DNA from: Halanaerobium praevalens DSM 2228
GTDB taxonomy: Bacteria; Bacillota; Halanaerobiia; Halanaerobiales; Halanaerobiaceae
DNA: 64,000 nt
Assembly: GCF_000165465.1 (NCBI RefSeq)
Contig: NC_017455.1
Span: 248,001 to 312,000, forward strand
Direction: 5' to 3'
Position 1 is the stretch's first letter; the number at the start of each line of letters is the position of its first letter. The notes below the pieces were generated by a model. It searched no databases and was not told the DNA's origin. It saw nothing but the letters and a program-made list of their open reading frames with translations. The position numbers were made by a program, and so were the translations under genes. Shown here in pieces: positions 1 to 7,843 of this stretch.

Positions 1-1
1 T

Positions 2-1225
2 AATTGGATTGGTTATCAAGTTTCAATGATCGCAGCTGGATTTACTGCTGCTGGAATTACTGCTCAGCAAATAGGAGTTACTCCTTATGCTGTGTTTTTG
101 CGTTCTATTCCTTGGAATTTTTATTGTCTTTTGGCCTTTTTTATGGTTGGCTTTATAGCAATTACTCAAAGGTATTATGGGCCAATGTTAGATGCAGAAT
201 GGCGCTCACGTAAAGAAGGTAAATTAATGAAAGATGGAGCAGAAGCTTTATCAGATATCAATACTGATGTAGGAGAACAGAGTCAAAAAAACCCAAAATT
301 GATTAATTTCTTTCTTCCAATCATTTCCCTTTTAGTTGTTAGTGTATTTTCTATGTGGTGGTTAGGAGAAGGCTATCAGAGTGGGGTTAGTATTGCTCAA
401 GCTTTTCAGGAAACTGATATAGCTCTTTCTTTACTTTATGGTTCTTTTGCTTTTGTATTTTTTGCTCTCATTGGTTCTTTGTTTTATAGAACAATGTCTT
501 TAAGTGCTGCTAGTGATGCAGTAATTGATGGTTTTAAGACAATGGTGATTGCAGCAGCTATAATTATTTTAGCTTGGACAATTGGACATGCAACTGACCA
601 AGTTGGAACTGCAGAATATGTTGTTAATATTTTAATGAATATTGGTTTACCAGGTAGAGCTTTACCAATAATCATCTTTTTAGCAGCAATGTTTATTTCA
701 TTTACTACTGGAACTTCTTGGGGAACAATGGCTATTTTAACTCCAATTGCTGTTTCAACAGGTTACGAATTAGTAGGTTTTAGTATTGTACCTGTTTTGA
801 TGGGTATTTTATTTGGAGGGGCGATTTTTGGTGATCATGTATCACCAATTTCAGATACAACTGTAATGTCTTCAATTTTTGCAGGTTCTGATCATATTGA
901 CCATGTTACTTCCCAAATTCCATATGCCTTAACAGCTGCTTTTTCAACCCTTTTTACTTTAGTCTTATATGCTTTGGGAATTGATTCAGTAGTTATTCTA
1001 TTAACCATTGCTTTTGTTTTAACCTTAGTTTTAACAATTGCTTTAAACAAATTTGATGCTAAAAGAAAAGGTTTACCTGAAGTAATGCCAACTGCAGCCG
1101 AAATGGAAGCAGGAATTACTTCAAAAACTAAAGCTAAGCTTTTTAATAAAATTGCAACTGCAGCTATAGCTTTTTATCTAATTTATATGATAAGTATTTT
1201 TCTTTTTGCTAATTTAGCTTCTTAG
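2..1225 (+). CDS. nhaC: Na+/H+ antiporter NhaC family, 5' truncated by window edge
   Basis: The reading frame is open to the left edge, so the N terminus lies outside the window; about 408 residues are visible. The protein is strongly hydrophobic with many membrane segments. It carries the NhaC-type stretch SDTTVMSSIFAGSDHIDHV followed by a Q-x-PYA motif near the middle, typical of Na+/H+ antiporters and related amino acid/H+ antiporters. It acts in the cytoplasmic membrane, exchanging Na+ for H+, a role that fits a halophile. An inverted repeat follows the stop. Other members of the family exchange malate/lactate or arginine/ornithine, so the substrate is not proven. Confidence 0.88.
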   Translation, partial: NWIGYQVSMIAAGFTAAGITAQQIGVTPYAVFLRSIPWNFYCLLAFFMVGFIAITQRYYGPMLDAEWRSRKEGKLMKDGAEALSDINTDVGEQSQKNPKLINFFLPIISLLVVSVFSMWWLGEGYQSGVSIAQAFQETDIALSLLYGSFAFVFFALIGSLFYRTMSLSAASDAVIDGFKTMVIAAAIIILAWTIGHATDQVGTAEYVVNILMNIGLPGRALPIIIFLAAMFISFTTGTSWGTMAILTPIAVSTGYELVGFSIVPVLMGILFGGAIFGDHVSPISDTTVMSSIFAGSDHIDHVTSQIPYALTAAFSTLFTLVLYALGIDSVVILLTIAFVLTLVLTIALNKFDAKRKGLPEVMPTAAEMEAGITSKTKAKLFNKIATAAIAFYLIYMISIFLFANLAS

Positions 1226-1262
1226 ACTAGAGAGTAGATTATTTAAGAAAATAATTAGTTTT

Positions 1263-1312
1263 AAACCCCTGTAAATATCTGGCTAAAAAAGTCAAGATAA
1301 ACAGGGGTTTCT
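1263..1312 (+). terminator. Terminator-like hairpin after nhaC
   Basis: Ten-base perfect inverted repeat, AAACCCCTGT (1263-1272) and ACAGGGGTTT (1301-1310), with a possible inner stem TATCT/AGATA. The T tract after the stem is short, so termination may be partial. Confidence 0.65.
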
Positions 1313-1351
1313 TAATCCAAAATTTTTTTAAAGCCTTAATTTGTTTTTAAA

Positions 1352-1381
1352 TTCGAAATTAAGCTTTTTTTCTGCTATAAT
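1352..1381 (+). promoter_or_regulatory. Candidate extended -10 promoter for ygiQ
   Basis: TGC-TATAAT, with the -10 at 1376-1381, is a perfect extended -10. The -35 region (TTCGAA at 1352-1357, 18-base spacer) is poor. Placed about 60 bases before the YgiQ start. Confidence 0.5.
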
Positions 1382-1441
1382 ACTTAGTAGAATGGTCAGT
1401 TTAAAGGGTCTAGAATAATAAAGGAGTTATTGATAACTTAG

Positions 1442-3295
1442 ATGAAAAATAAAAATAATAATTTTAAGAAAAATGTTCAAGCAGAATTAGAAAACCCTAG
1501 AGATCAATTTATGGTGATTTCTAAGGCAGATATGGCTAAAAGAGGCTGGAAAAAGCTAGATTTTATAATAGTAAGTGGTGATGCTTATCTTGATCATCCA
1601 TCTTTTGGCACAGCTATTATTGCTCGCGTACTAGAAGATGCTGGTTTTAAAGTGGGAATTATTGCTCAACCAAATTGGAAATCAACTCGAGATTTTAAAA
1701 AATTAGGTAAACCAAGATATGGGTTTTTAGTTTCAGCAGGTAATATGGATTCAATGGTTAATCACTTTTCAGTTACTAAAAATAGACGTAGTTATGATAA
1801 TTATTCTCCAGGTGGAGAAAGTGGCCATCGTCCTGATCGAGCAACTATAGTTTATAGTAATCGTTTGCGAGAAGCTTATGGAGATATCCCAATTATTATT
1901 GGTGGTATTGAAGCGAGTTTACGCCGCTTTGCTTACTATGATTACTGGGACAATAGTGTTCGTCGTTCAGTTCTTTTTGATAGTAGAGCTGATCTTTTGG
2001 TCTATGGAATGGGAGAAAAACAAATTTTAAAAATTGCTGAAAATTTAGAAGCTGGTTTAGATATTAAATATATTAATTATCTCCCAGGAACAGCTTTTAT
2101 AGCAGATGAGTTAGAATCACTTTATGATTATCAGCTTTTACCATCTTTGACAGAAGTTAAAAAAAGCAAAAAACAATATGCTTATGCTCATAAAATAGAA
2201 TATTTAGAACAAGATCCAGTTCGGGGCCAACAATTAGTTCAGCAGCATGGAAATCGTTATTTAGTTCAAAATCCACCAGCTGAACCCTTAGCTCAAGCAG
2301 AATTAGATCATGTTTATTCTCTACCTTATCAAAGAGATTACCATCCAGTTTATGAAAAAGATGGTGGAGTACCTGCAATTAAGGAAGTTAAATTTAGTTT
2401 AGTGAGCTCTCGCGGTTGTTTTGGAGCTTGTGCTTTTTGTGCTATTTCTTTTCATCAGGGTAAAATGGTTACTGCTCGAAGTAAAGAATCTTTGCTGCAA
2501 GAAGCTAAAAAAATAATACAGCTAGATGATTTCAAAGGTTATATTCATGATGTCGGAGGACCTACTGCTAATTTTCGTCAGCCTTCTTGTTCAGCTCAAA
2601 GTTCACGCGGAATGTGTAAAACTAAAGAATGTCTTTTTCCTACTGCTTGTGGTGAATTAGAGGTTGATCATCAAGAATATTTTTCTATTTTAAGAGAGCT
2701 TAGAAATTTACCAGAAGTGAAAAAAGTTTTTATTCGTTCTGGAATTAGGTTTGATTATCTTTTAGAAGATCAAAATAGTGATCAATATTTAAAAGAATTA
2801 GCAGCTCATCATGTTAGTGGTCAACTTAAAGTGGCTCCTGAACATGTTTCTGAAAAAGTATTAACTGCTATGGGTAAACCTAAAATAGAAGTTTTTGATC
2901 AATTCCGACATGCTTTTTATCAAGTTAATCAGGAACTTGGTTTAGAACAATATTTAATTCCGTATTTTATTTCTAGTCATCCTGGAAGTAGATTAGAAGA
3001 TGCTGTTGAATTAGCTGAATATCTAAGAGATATTAATCATCATCCTGATCAAGTTCAAGATTTTTATCCAACACCGGGAACAAAAGCTACTGCAATGTAT
3101 TATAGTGGTTATGATCCTCAGACATTAGAAGAGATTTATGTAGCTAAATCAAGAGAAGCTAAAAAAATGCAGAGAGCCTTATTACAGTATCATAAAAAGG
3201 AAAATAAACAAATAGTGCGTAAAGCTTTAAAAATGGCTGGACGCAAAGATTTAATTGGTTATGATAAAAAAGCACTTGTTCAACCAACCCATTAA
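1442..3295 (+). CDS. ygiQ: YgiQ family radical SAM protein
   Basis: 617-residue protein of the YgiQ family. An N-terminal B12-binding-like region carries 'IIVSGDAYLDHPSFG' near residue 40, and is followed by a radical SAM core. The iron-sulfur cysteines form C-x3-C-x2-C at C326, C330 and C333 in 'SRGCFGACAFCAISFHQG'. A further Cys-rich patch, CKTKECLFPTAC, is typical of the family. The reaction catalysed is not established for the family. It stands alone between nhaC and the orphan small gene. The ATG is preceded by AAGGAG at 1421-1426, a rather long 15-base spacing, but no other in-frame start is available nearby. Confidence 0.9.
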   Translation: MKNKNNNFKKNVQAELENPRDQFMVISKADMAKRGWKKLDFIIVSGDAYLDHPSFGTAIIARVLEDAGFKVGIIAQPNWKSTRDFKKLGKPRYGFLVSAGNMDSMVNHFSVTKNRRSYDNYSPGGESGHRPDRATIVYSNRLREAYGDIPIIIGGIEASLRRFAYYDYWDNSVRRSVLFDSRADLLVYGMGEKQILKIAENLEAGLDIKYINYLPGTAFIADELESLYDYQLLPSLTEVKKSKKQYAYAHKIEYLEQDPVRGQQLVQQHGNRYLVQNPPAEPLAQAELDHVYSLPYQRDYHPVYEKDGGVPAIKEVKFSLVSSRGCFGACAFCAISFHQGKMVTARSKESLLQEAKKIIQLDDFKGYIHDVGGPTANFRQPSCSAQSSRGMCKTKECLFPTACGELEVDHQEYFSILRELRNLPEVKKVFIRSGIRFDYLLEDQNSDQYLKELAAHHVSGQLKVAPEHVSEKVLTAMGKPKIEVFDQFRHAFYQVNQELGLEQYLIPYFISSHPGSRLEDAVELAEYLRDINHHPDQVQDFYPTPGTKATAMYYSGYDPQTLEEIYVAKSREAKKMQRALLQYHKKENKQIVRKALKMAGRKDLIGYDKKALVQPTH

Positions 3296-3350
3296 AATAT
3301 TAGCAGACTAAAGAGGGAAAGAAATTAGTTTAAAAATATCCTTAAATAGC

Positions 3351-3378
3351 TTGCATTATAATTTAAAAGTAGTATAAT
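3351..3378 (+). promoter_or_regulatory. Strong sigma-A-type promoter of the orphan small gene
   Basis: TTGCAT (3351-3356), 16-base spacer, TATAAT (3373-3378). Transcription would start near 3385, leaving a leader of about 115 bases before the 44-codon ORF. Confidence 0.7.
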
Positions 3379-3384
3379 CTAATT

Positions 3385-3499
3385 AATCCAACAAAGTGAG
3401 TAGCAGAGTTGATTATTAGGTTGGTAGTTTATATTTTTTGGAACAAGTAGATGTGCAGCGAGTATGTTCCCTAACACAATTATTAAGGGGGCATTACTA
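3385..3499 (+). promoter_or_regulatory. Structured 5' leader of the orphan small gene (class unknown)
   Basis: This leader lies in the only stretch over 300 bases without a large gene (3296-3854). It can fold with GGAACA (3440-3445) against TGTTCC (3465-3470), enclosed by TTAGG (3416-3420) against CCTAA (3470-3474). The hairpin loop is purine-rich. It does not match any riboswitch or T-box core that I know; no GGUGG T-box bulge is present. It could be a regulatory leader or part of a small RNA that also encodes the peptide. Confidence 0.4.
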
Positions 3500-3634
3500 A
3501 TGAAGAATATTTTTAAGCACAAGCGTACTCACAAAGATAAGTTGAAGCATAGCCAAAAAGCTGATGCAGATCAGAGACACGATAAATTAAAAAATAGTGC
3601 TTTAATGGAATATTATATGATGGGTGGCTATTAA
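3500..3634 (+). CDS. Orphan 44-residue basic peptide
   Basis: Complete ORF of 44 codons with an excellent Shine-Dalgarno site (AAGGGGG at 3485-3490). It has its own promoter (3351-3378) and a perfect terminator (3651-3678). The peptide starts MKNIFKHKRTHKDKLKHSQ, is rich in Lys and His in its first 30 residues, and ends in an unusual aromatic/Met/Gly tail, MEYYMMGGY. There is no signal peptide, membrane segment or cysteine. I do not recognise a family. The monocistronic arrangement with strong signals argues that it is expressed. It may be an RNA-binding or ribosome-associated small protein, but nothing in the sequence proves that. Confidence 0.6.
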   Translation: MKNIFKHKRTHKDKLKHSQKADADQRHDKLKNSALMEYYMMGGY

Positions 3635-3650
3635 AAAAGAAATTATTAGA

Positions 3651-3678
3651 ACTCAGGGCAACTGCCCTGAGTTTTTTC
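3651..3678 (+). terminator. Rho-independent terminator after the orphan small gene
   Basis: ACTCAGGGCA (3651-3660) pairs with TGCCCTGAGT (3663-3672), followed by a T run. One of the best terminators in the window. Confidence 0.9.
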
Positions 3679-3747
3679 TATCTAATTATTGTTTAAAAAG
3701 ATAAAAGTTAAAAATTAAGAAAATTTAGCAAAAACAATGGTTTTTTA

Positions 3748-3776
3748 TTGACTTTTTAAAATTGAATTGCTATACT
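3748..3776 (+). promoter_or_regulatory. Promoter of the alpha-glucoside operon
   Basis: TTGACT (3748-3753), 17-base spacer, TATACT (3771-3776). The first LacI-type operator begins five bases after the -10 and would cover the transcription start. Confidence 0.85.
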
Positions 3777-3780
3777 TTAG

Positions 3781-3794
3781 TGGAAGCGGTTCCA
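3781..3794 (+). promoter_or_regulatory. LacI-family operator O1
   Basis: TGGAAGCGGTTCCA, a near-palindrome with TGGAA/TTCCA arms around a central CG, as in LacI/GalR-family operators. It overlaps the expected transcription start. An identical copy lies 34 bases downstream. The regulator is probably the LacI-family protein at 6832-7827. It also fits the CcpA cre consensus with two mismatches. Confidence 0.85.
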
Positions 3795-3814
3795 TATATA
3801 TTTTTATATAATTA

Positions 3815-3828
3815 TGGAAGCGGTTCCA
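3815..3828 (+). promoter_or_regulatory. LacI-family operator O2
   Basis: Exact second copy of TGGAAGCGGTTCCA, 34 bases (about three helical turns) from O1. The spacing would place two bound dimers on roughly the same face of the DNA, favouring cooperative repression. Confidence 0.85.
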
Positions 3829-3854
3829 AAAAAGAAATCGAGGGGGATTTATTA

Positions 3855-5063
3855 ATGAAAAAGTTAGCTTTAGTTTTAATAATTTTAATTATCTGTTTTA
3901 GTTTTAGTTCATCTATTTTAGCTCAAACAATAGAATTAGAATTTTTTCAAAACAAAAGAGAAGCAGTAGCAACTTTTGACAAGTTAATTGAAAAATTTGA
4001 ATCAGAAAATCCTAAGATTAAAATTGAACAAAATCATGTTCCAGATGCAGAAACAGTTTTAAAATCAAGATTAGCTCGCAATAGAATACCAGATATTATG
4101 GGATTAGGTGGTAATTTTACCTATGGGCAGATTGCAGATGCTGGAATTTTAATGAACTTTGATCAGGCTTCTTACTTAGATTTAACTCAAGCTGCTTATA
4201 GAAAAATGTTAAAAGATTTACAAAAAAATGAGATTAATTATGGCATTCCATATACAGCAAATGCAAATACAGTTTTATATAATAAAGATAAATTTGCTGA
4301 ACTTGGTTTAAAAATACCTAAAACTTGGGATCAATTTATAAAAACAGCTGAAACTATTAAAGAAAATGGTGAGACTCCATTTTATTTAACTTATAAAGAT
4401 GCTTGGACGATTATGATTCCTTGGAATGCTTTAGCTGCAAATTTACAGGGAGAAAATTTTATTGAGCAAAAAAATGCTAAAAAAACAACTTTTCAGTCTA
4501 GATATCAAGCTGTAGCTCAAAAAATGTATCAATTACTTGATTATGGTCAAGATGATATTTTTGGCTTTAGCTATGAACAGGGTAATCAAGCTTTTGCTCA
4601 AGGCAAATCTTTAATGTATATTCAAGGAGTATGGGCAATTAATCCAATTTTAAAAGCAAATCCTGATTTGAATTTAGGAGCTTTTGCTCTGCCAGCAACT
4701 AATCAAAAAGAACAAAATAAACTTGTTTCTGGGGTAGATACTGTTTTAACAATTAGCAAAAACACTGCTCATCCCAAAGCGGCTGAGAAATTTATTCAAT
4801 TTCTTTTACAAGAAGAAAATGCTAAATTTTATATTAATGAGCAGTTAACTTTTTCAGCTGTTAAAAATGTATTTCAAAATGATCCAACAGTAGTTGATTT
4901 AAAAGAATACTTTGAAAAAGGAAAAATTGCTGCTTTCCCAGATCATTATTATCCTACTGGTATAGAAGTTCCTAATTTATTACAAGGTTTTCTTCATCGC
5001 GGTAATATAGAACAATTTTTAAAAGAACTTGATTCAGAATGGAATAAAGTTCAATCACGTTAA
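3855..5063 (+). CDS. ABC transporter sugar-binding protein (family 1)
   Basis: 402-residue extracellular solute-binding protein. The start is ATG 3855, preceded by GAGGGGG; upstream in-frame codons run through the operators, so they are leader. It has a clear signal peptide: MKK, a hydrophobic stretch, then SSSILAQ about residue 24. The mature part has family 1 features: 'FDKLIEKFESENPKIKIEQ', 'NTVLYNKDKFAELGLKIP' and 'PKAAEKFIQFLLQEE'. There is no lipobox Cys, so it is a free periplasmic protein, which fits a cell with an outer membrane. It delivers an oligosaccharide, probably an alpha-glucoside given the GH13 enzyme in the operon, to the two permeases downstream. Confidence 0.9.
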   Translation: MKKLALVLIILIICFSFSSSILAQTIELEFFQNKREAVATFDKLIEKFESENPKIKIEQNHVPDAETVLKSRLARNRIPDIMGLGGNFTYGQIADAGILMNFDQASYLDLTQAAYRKMLKDLQKNEINYGIPYTANANTVLYNKDKFAELGLKIPKTWDQFIKTAETIKENGETPFYLTYKDAWTIMIPWNALAANLQGENFIEQKNAKKTTFQSRYQAVAQKMYQLLDYGQDDIFGFSYEQGNQAFAQGKSLMYIQGVWAINPILKANPDLNLGAFALPATNQKEQNKLVSGVDTVLTISKNTAHPKAAEKFIQFLLQEENAKFYINEQLTFSAVKNVFQNDPTVVDLKEYFEKGKIAAFPDHYYPTGIEVPNLLQGFLHRGNIEQFLKELDSEWNKVQSR

Positions 5064-5083
5064 TTAGCATAAATATAAAAAAG

Positions 5084-5116
5084 AGGGATTTCTCTAATTT
5101 AGGGTAAATCCCTTTT
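5084..5116 (+). terminator. Intercistronic hairpin between binding protein and permease
   Basis: AGGGATTT (5084-5091) pairs with AAATCCCT (5106-5113), followed by only three or four T. Such hairpins behind binding-protein genes often stabilise the upstream message or terminate part of the transcripts, giving more binding protein than permease. Confidence 0.6.
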
Positions 5117-5139
5117 AAAATTAACTGGAGGTAATAAAG

Positions 5140-6003
5140 ATGAAAAAAACTTCAGCTGTTTTTTACTGGATGACAATTCCTGCTTTTATTTTATTTTTTA
5201 TTTTTCATACTCTACCTGCTTTACAAGGAATCTTTTATAGTTTTACAGATTATATAGGTTTTGGTAGCTATAGTTTTGTTGGTTTAAAAAATTATGTTAA
5301 TTTATTTAAAGATGGTCGTGCTTTTGATGCTTATCTTTTTACTTTTAAATTTGCTATTGTAGCAACAATTATAGTTAATATTTTAAGCCTTTTAGTTGCC
5401 TTAGGCTTAAATGCTAAAATAAAATTTAAAAATACTTTTCGAGCAATTTATTTTGTACCTTATATGTTAAGTATTTTAGTAATTGGTTATATTTTTAATC
5501 ATATTTTTACTTTTATTATTCCACAACTTGGCTCAAAATTTGGTTTAGATTTATTATCTAAAAATATTTTAGGTAACCTCGATTTAGCTTGGATTGGAGT
5601 AGTTATTCTGGCAGTTTGGAATGCTAGTGGTTTTAATATTTTACTTTATTTATCAGGTTTACAAACTGTGCCAGATGAATTATATGAAGTTGCTAAAATT
5701 GATGGAGCTGGGACTTGGAATCAGTTTAAACATATTACTTTTCCTTTAATTGCTCCCTTTTTTACAATTAATATTGTAATTTCAATGCGGGGCTTTTTAA
5801 TGGTTTTTGACCATATAATGGCTTTAACAGAAGGTGGTCCAGGTAGAGCTACTGAATCTATAACTTTATTAATTTATAATGGTGGTTTTATGGGAGGAGA
5901 ATTTGCTTATCAAAGTGCAAATGCAGTAATTTTTTTAGTAATAGTCTTAGCTGTCTCCTTTTTCCAAATTAAAGTACTACAAAAACGTGAGGAGGGTTAC
6001 TAA
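5140..6003 (+). CDS. ABC sugar permease, MalF/UgpA type
   Basis: 287-residue membrane protein with about six membrane segments. It has the permease EAA loop 'EVAKIDGAGTWNQFKHITFP' about residues 183-202, which docks onto the ATPase. SD GGAGG lies seven to ten bases before the ATG. Its stop overlaps the start of the next permease by one base (TAATG), so the two are translationally coupled and form the membrane heterodimer. No ATPase gene is in the operon; a shared MsiK/UgpC-type ATPase must come from elsewhere. Confidence 0.92.
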   Translation: MKKTSAVFYWMTIPAFILFFIFHTLPALQGIFYSFTDYIGFGSYSFVGLKNYVNLFKDGRAFDAYLFTFKFAIVATIIVNILSLLVALGLNAKIKFKNTFRAIYFVPYMLSILVIGYIFNHIFTFIIPQLGSKFGLDLLSKNILGNLDLAWIGVVILAVWNASGFNILLYLSGLQTVPDELYEVAKIDGAGTWNQFKHITFPLIAPFFTINIVISMRGFLMVFDHIMALTEGGPGRATESITLLIYNGGFMGGEFAYQSANAVIFLVIVLAVSFFQIKVLQKREEGY

Positions 6004-6824
6004 TGAATAAAAAGATAAATTGGTGGGCTACAGGCTTATTATTAATAGGATCTTTACTAATAATTATTCCTTTATATATGGCTTTTATAGTGTCTTTAAA
6101 AAACCCGGAACAATTAAATCGGTCTATTTTAGCTATTCCAGATTCAATCCAAATTTCTAATTATTTGCAGGCTATTAAAATGACAAATTATTTTGAGAGC
6201 TTAAAAAATAGTGTTTATGTTACTCTGCCAACAGTAGCAGTAGTTTTAATTGTTAACTCTATGGTTTCTTATGCTATTGCCAGAAATATGGATAAAAAAT
6301 ATTTTAAATTTCTTTATTATTATTTTATTAGTGCAATGTTTATTCCTTTTCCTTTAATAATGCTGCCAATTGTTAAAGAAATGGCAATTTTAAGACTTGA
6401 TAATCTTAATGGTCTTATATTATTATATATAGTATACGCTTTACCATTAAATATTTTTATTTACGTTGGTTATATTAAATCTTTACCTCGAAGTATAGAA
6501 GAAGCAGCTATTATAGATGGGGCTAATGTTTGGCAAATTTTTTGGAAAATAATTTTTCCAGTTTTAAAACCAATTAATGCAACAATTGCTATTTTAACAG
6601 CTTTAAAGGCCTGGAATGATTTTTTACTTCCTTTATTGATGATTAGTGACCGTTCTAAAATGACTTTGCCCTTAGTTCAGCATGTTTTTCAATCACAATT
6701 TAGTACAAATTATAGTCTTGCTTTTGCTTCTTATATTTTGGCTTTACTGCCAATGCTTCTGGTTTATATTATAGCTCAGAAAAAAATAATTAGTGGAGTA
6801 ATGAGAGGTTCAGTGAAAGGATAA
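6003..6824 (+). CDS. ABC sugar permease, MalG/UgpE type
   Basis: 273-residue inner membrane protein, the partner of the preceding permease. The EAA motif is 'SIEEAAIIDGANVWQIFWKI', near residues 160-180, followed by 'AWNDFLLPLLM', which is typical of the MalG group. The start overlaps the upstream stop by one base. Seven bases separate its stop from the LacI regulator start, consistent with one operon. Confidence 0.92.
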   Translation: MNKKINWWATGLLLIGSLLIIIPLYMAFIVSLKNPEQLNRSILAIPDSIQISNYLQAIKMTNYFESLKNSVYVTLPTVAVVLIVNSMVSYAIARNMDKKYFKFLYYYFISAMFIPFPLIMLPIVKEMAILRLDNLNGLILLYIVYALPLNIFIYVGYIKSLPRSIEEAAIIDGANVWQIFWKIIFPVLKPINATIAILTALKAWNDFLLPLLMISDRSKMTLPLVQHVFQSQFSTNYSLAFASYILALLPMLLVYIIAQKKIISGVMRGSVKG

Positions 6825-6831
6825 TTAAGTT

Positions 6832-7827
6832 ATGGCAAAAGATAAAGTAAATATTTATGATGTGGCTGCAAAAGCTGAAGTCGGAATTGGTACAGTTTCT
6901 CGGGTTTTAAATAATAGTCCAAAGGTTAAGACTGAAACTAGAACTAAAGTTTTAGAGGTGATTAAAGAATTAAATTATCGGCCAAATAAGCTAGCACAAA
7001 ATTTGGCGAGTCAAAAAGCAAATGCAATAGGAATTATAGTGCCTACTTTTATAGACCACTTTTTTGTAGAGGTTTTAAAAGGAATTCAGGCTGCTTTAGA
7101 AGCTGAAAAAATTGATTTGATTTTGTATAAAATTGATAAAGATCAAGCAATGTTAGATAAAATTTTGGATATTGTTCACAGCAAAAAAGTAGATGGAATT
7201 GTAGCTGTTACTATGGATATTGGAGAAGAAGATTATCAGCAGCTATTAGCAGAAGAAATACCAATTGTTTTAGCAGATGAGAAAAATGATGATTTTCATT
7301 CTATTTATTTAAATGATTTAAAAGGAGCAGAAATGGCTATTCAATATTTGCTGGCTCAAGGTCATCAAAAAATTGCTTTTATAAATGGAGTTCAAACTAG
7401 CCAGCATGGAATTAGAAGGCTCAAAGGAGTTAAAAACATTTTAGCTAAAAATGACCTAGTCTTAGAACCAGAATTATTAAAATTTGGTGATTTCAAGACT
7501 GAATCAGGCTATAAGTTAATGCTTGAAATTTTAGATTTACCCCAAGCTAATTGGCCAACTGCTGTATTTGCAGCTTCTGATAATCAAGCAATTGGAATTT
7601 TAGAAGCTTTAAAAGAAAAAAACATTAAAGTTCCAGCTGAGATAGCTGTAGTTGGCTATGATAATATAGAGTTAGCAGAGTATTTGAAAATAACTACTGT
7701 ATGGCAGCCAATGTACAAATTAGGTTATCTGTCAATTGAGGTTTTATTAAAAGCAATTAGAGGTGAGCTTAATAATTTTTATCAGACAGAATTAGAATTA
7801 AAATTAATTAAAAGAGAAACTGCTTAA
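6832..7827 (+). CDS. LacI-family transcriptional regulator
   Basis: 331 residues. The N-terminal LacI helix-turn-helix is 'IYDVAAKAEVGIGTVSRVLN', followed by the hinge 'NYRPNKLAQNLASQKA' and a periplasmic-binding-protein-like effector domain (ANAIGIIVPTF; 'AASDNQAIGILEALKEK'). It lies inside the operon it probably controls, between the permeases and the glucosidase. Its likely targets are the two identical operators at 3781 and 3815, and possibly the related site at 21244-21257 before the GH65 gene. Repression lifted by an imported alpha-glucoside is the expected mode. CcpA itself is less likely from this location. Confidence 0.9.
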   Translation: MAKDKVNIYDVAAKAEVGIGTVSRVLNNSPKVKTETRTKVLEVIKELNYRPNKLAQNLASQKANAIGIIVPTFIDHFFVEVLKGIQAALEAEKIDLILYKIDKDQAMLDKILDIVHSKKVDGIVAVTMDIGEEDYQQLLAEEIPIVLADEKNDDFHSIYLNDLKGAEMAIQYLLAQGHQKIAFINGVQTSQHGIRRLKGVKNILAKNDLVLEPELLKFGDFKTESGYKLMLEILDLPQANWPTAVFAASDNQAIGILEALKEKNIKVPAEIAVVGYDNIELAEYLKITTVWQPMYKLGYLSIEVLLKAIRGELNNFYQTELELKLIKRETA

Positions 7828-7843
7828 AAAAAGGGAGGCCAAA

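Noticed and set aside
3421-3475. T-box or known riboswitch in the leader of the orphan small gene
   Set aside because: No T-box GGUGG bulge, specifier loop or antiterminator, and no match to riboswitch cores I know.
3762-3854. Longer reading frame for the sugar-binding protein starting before the operators
   Set aside because: It would translate the -10 region and both operators; the signal peptide and SD clearly place the start at 3855.
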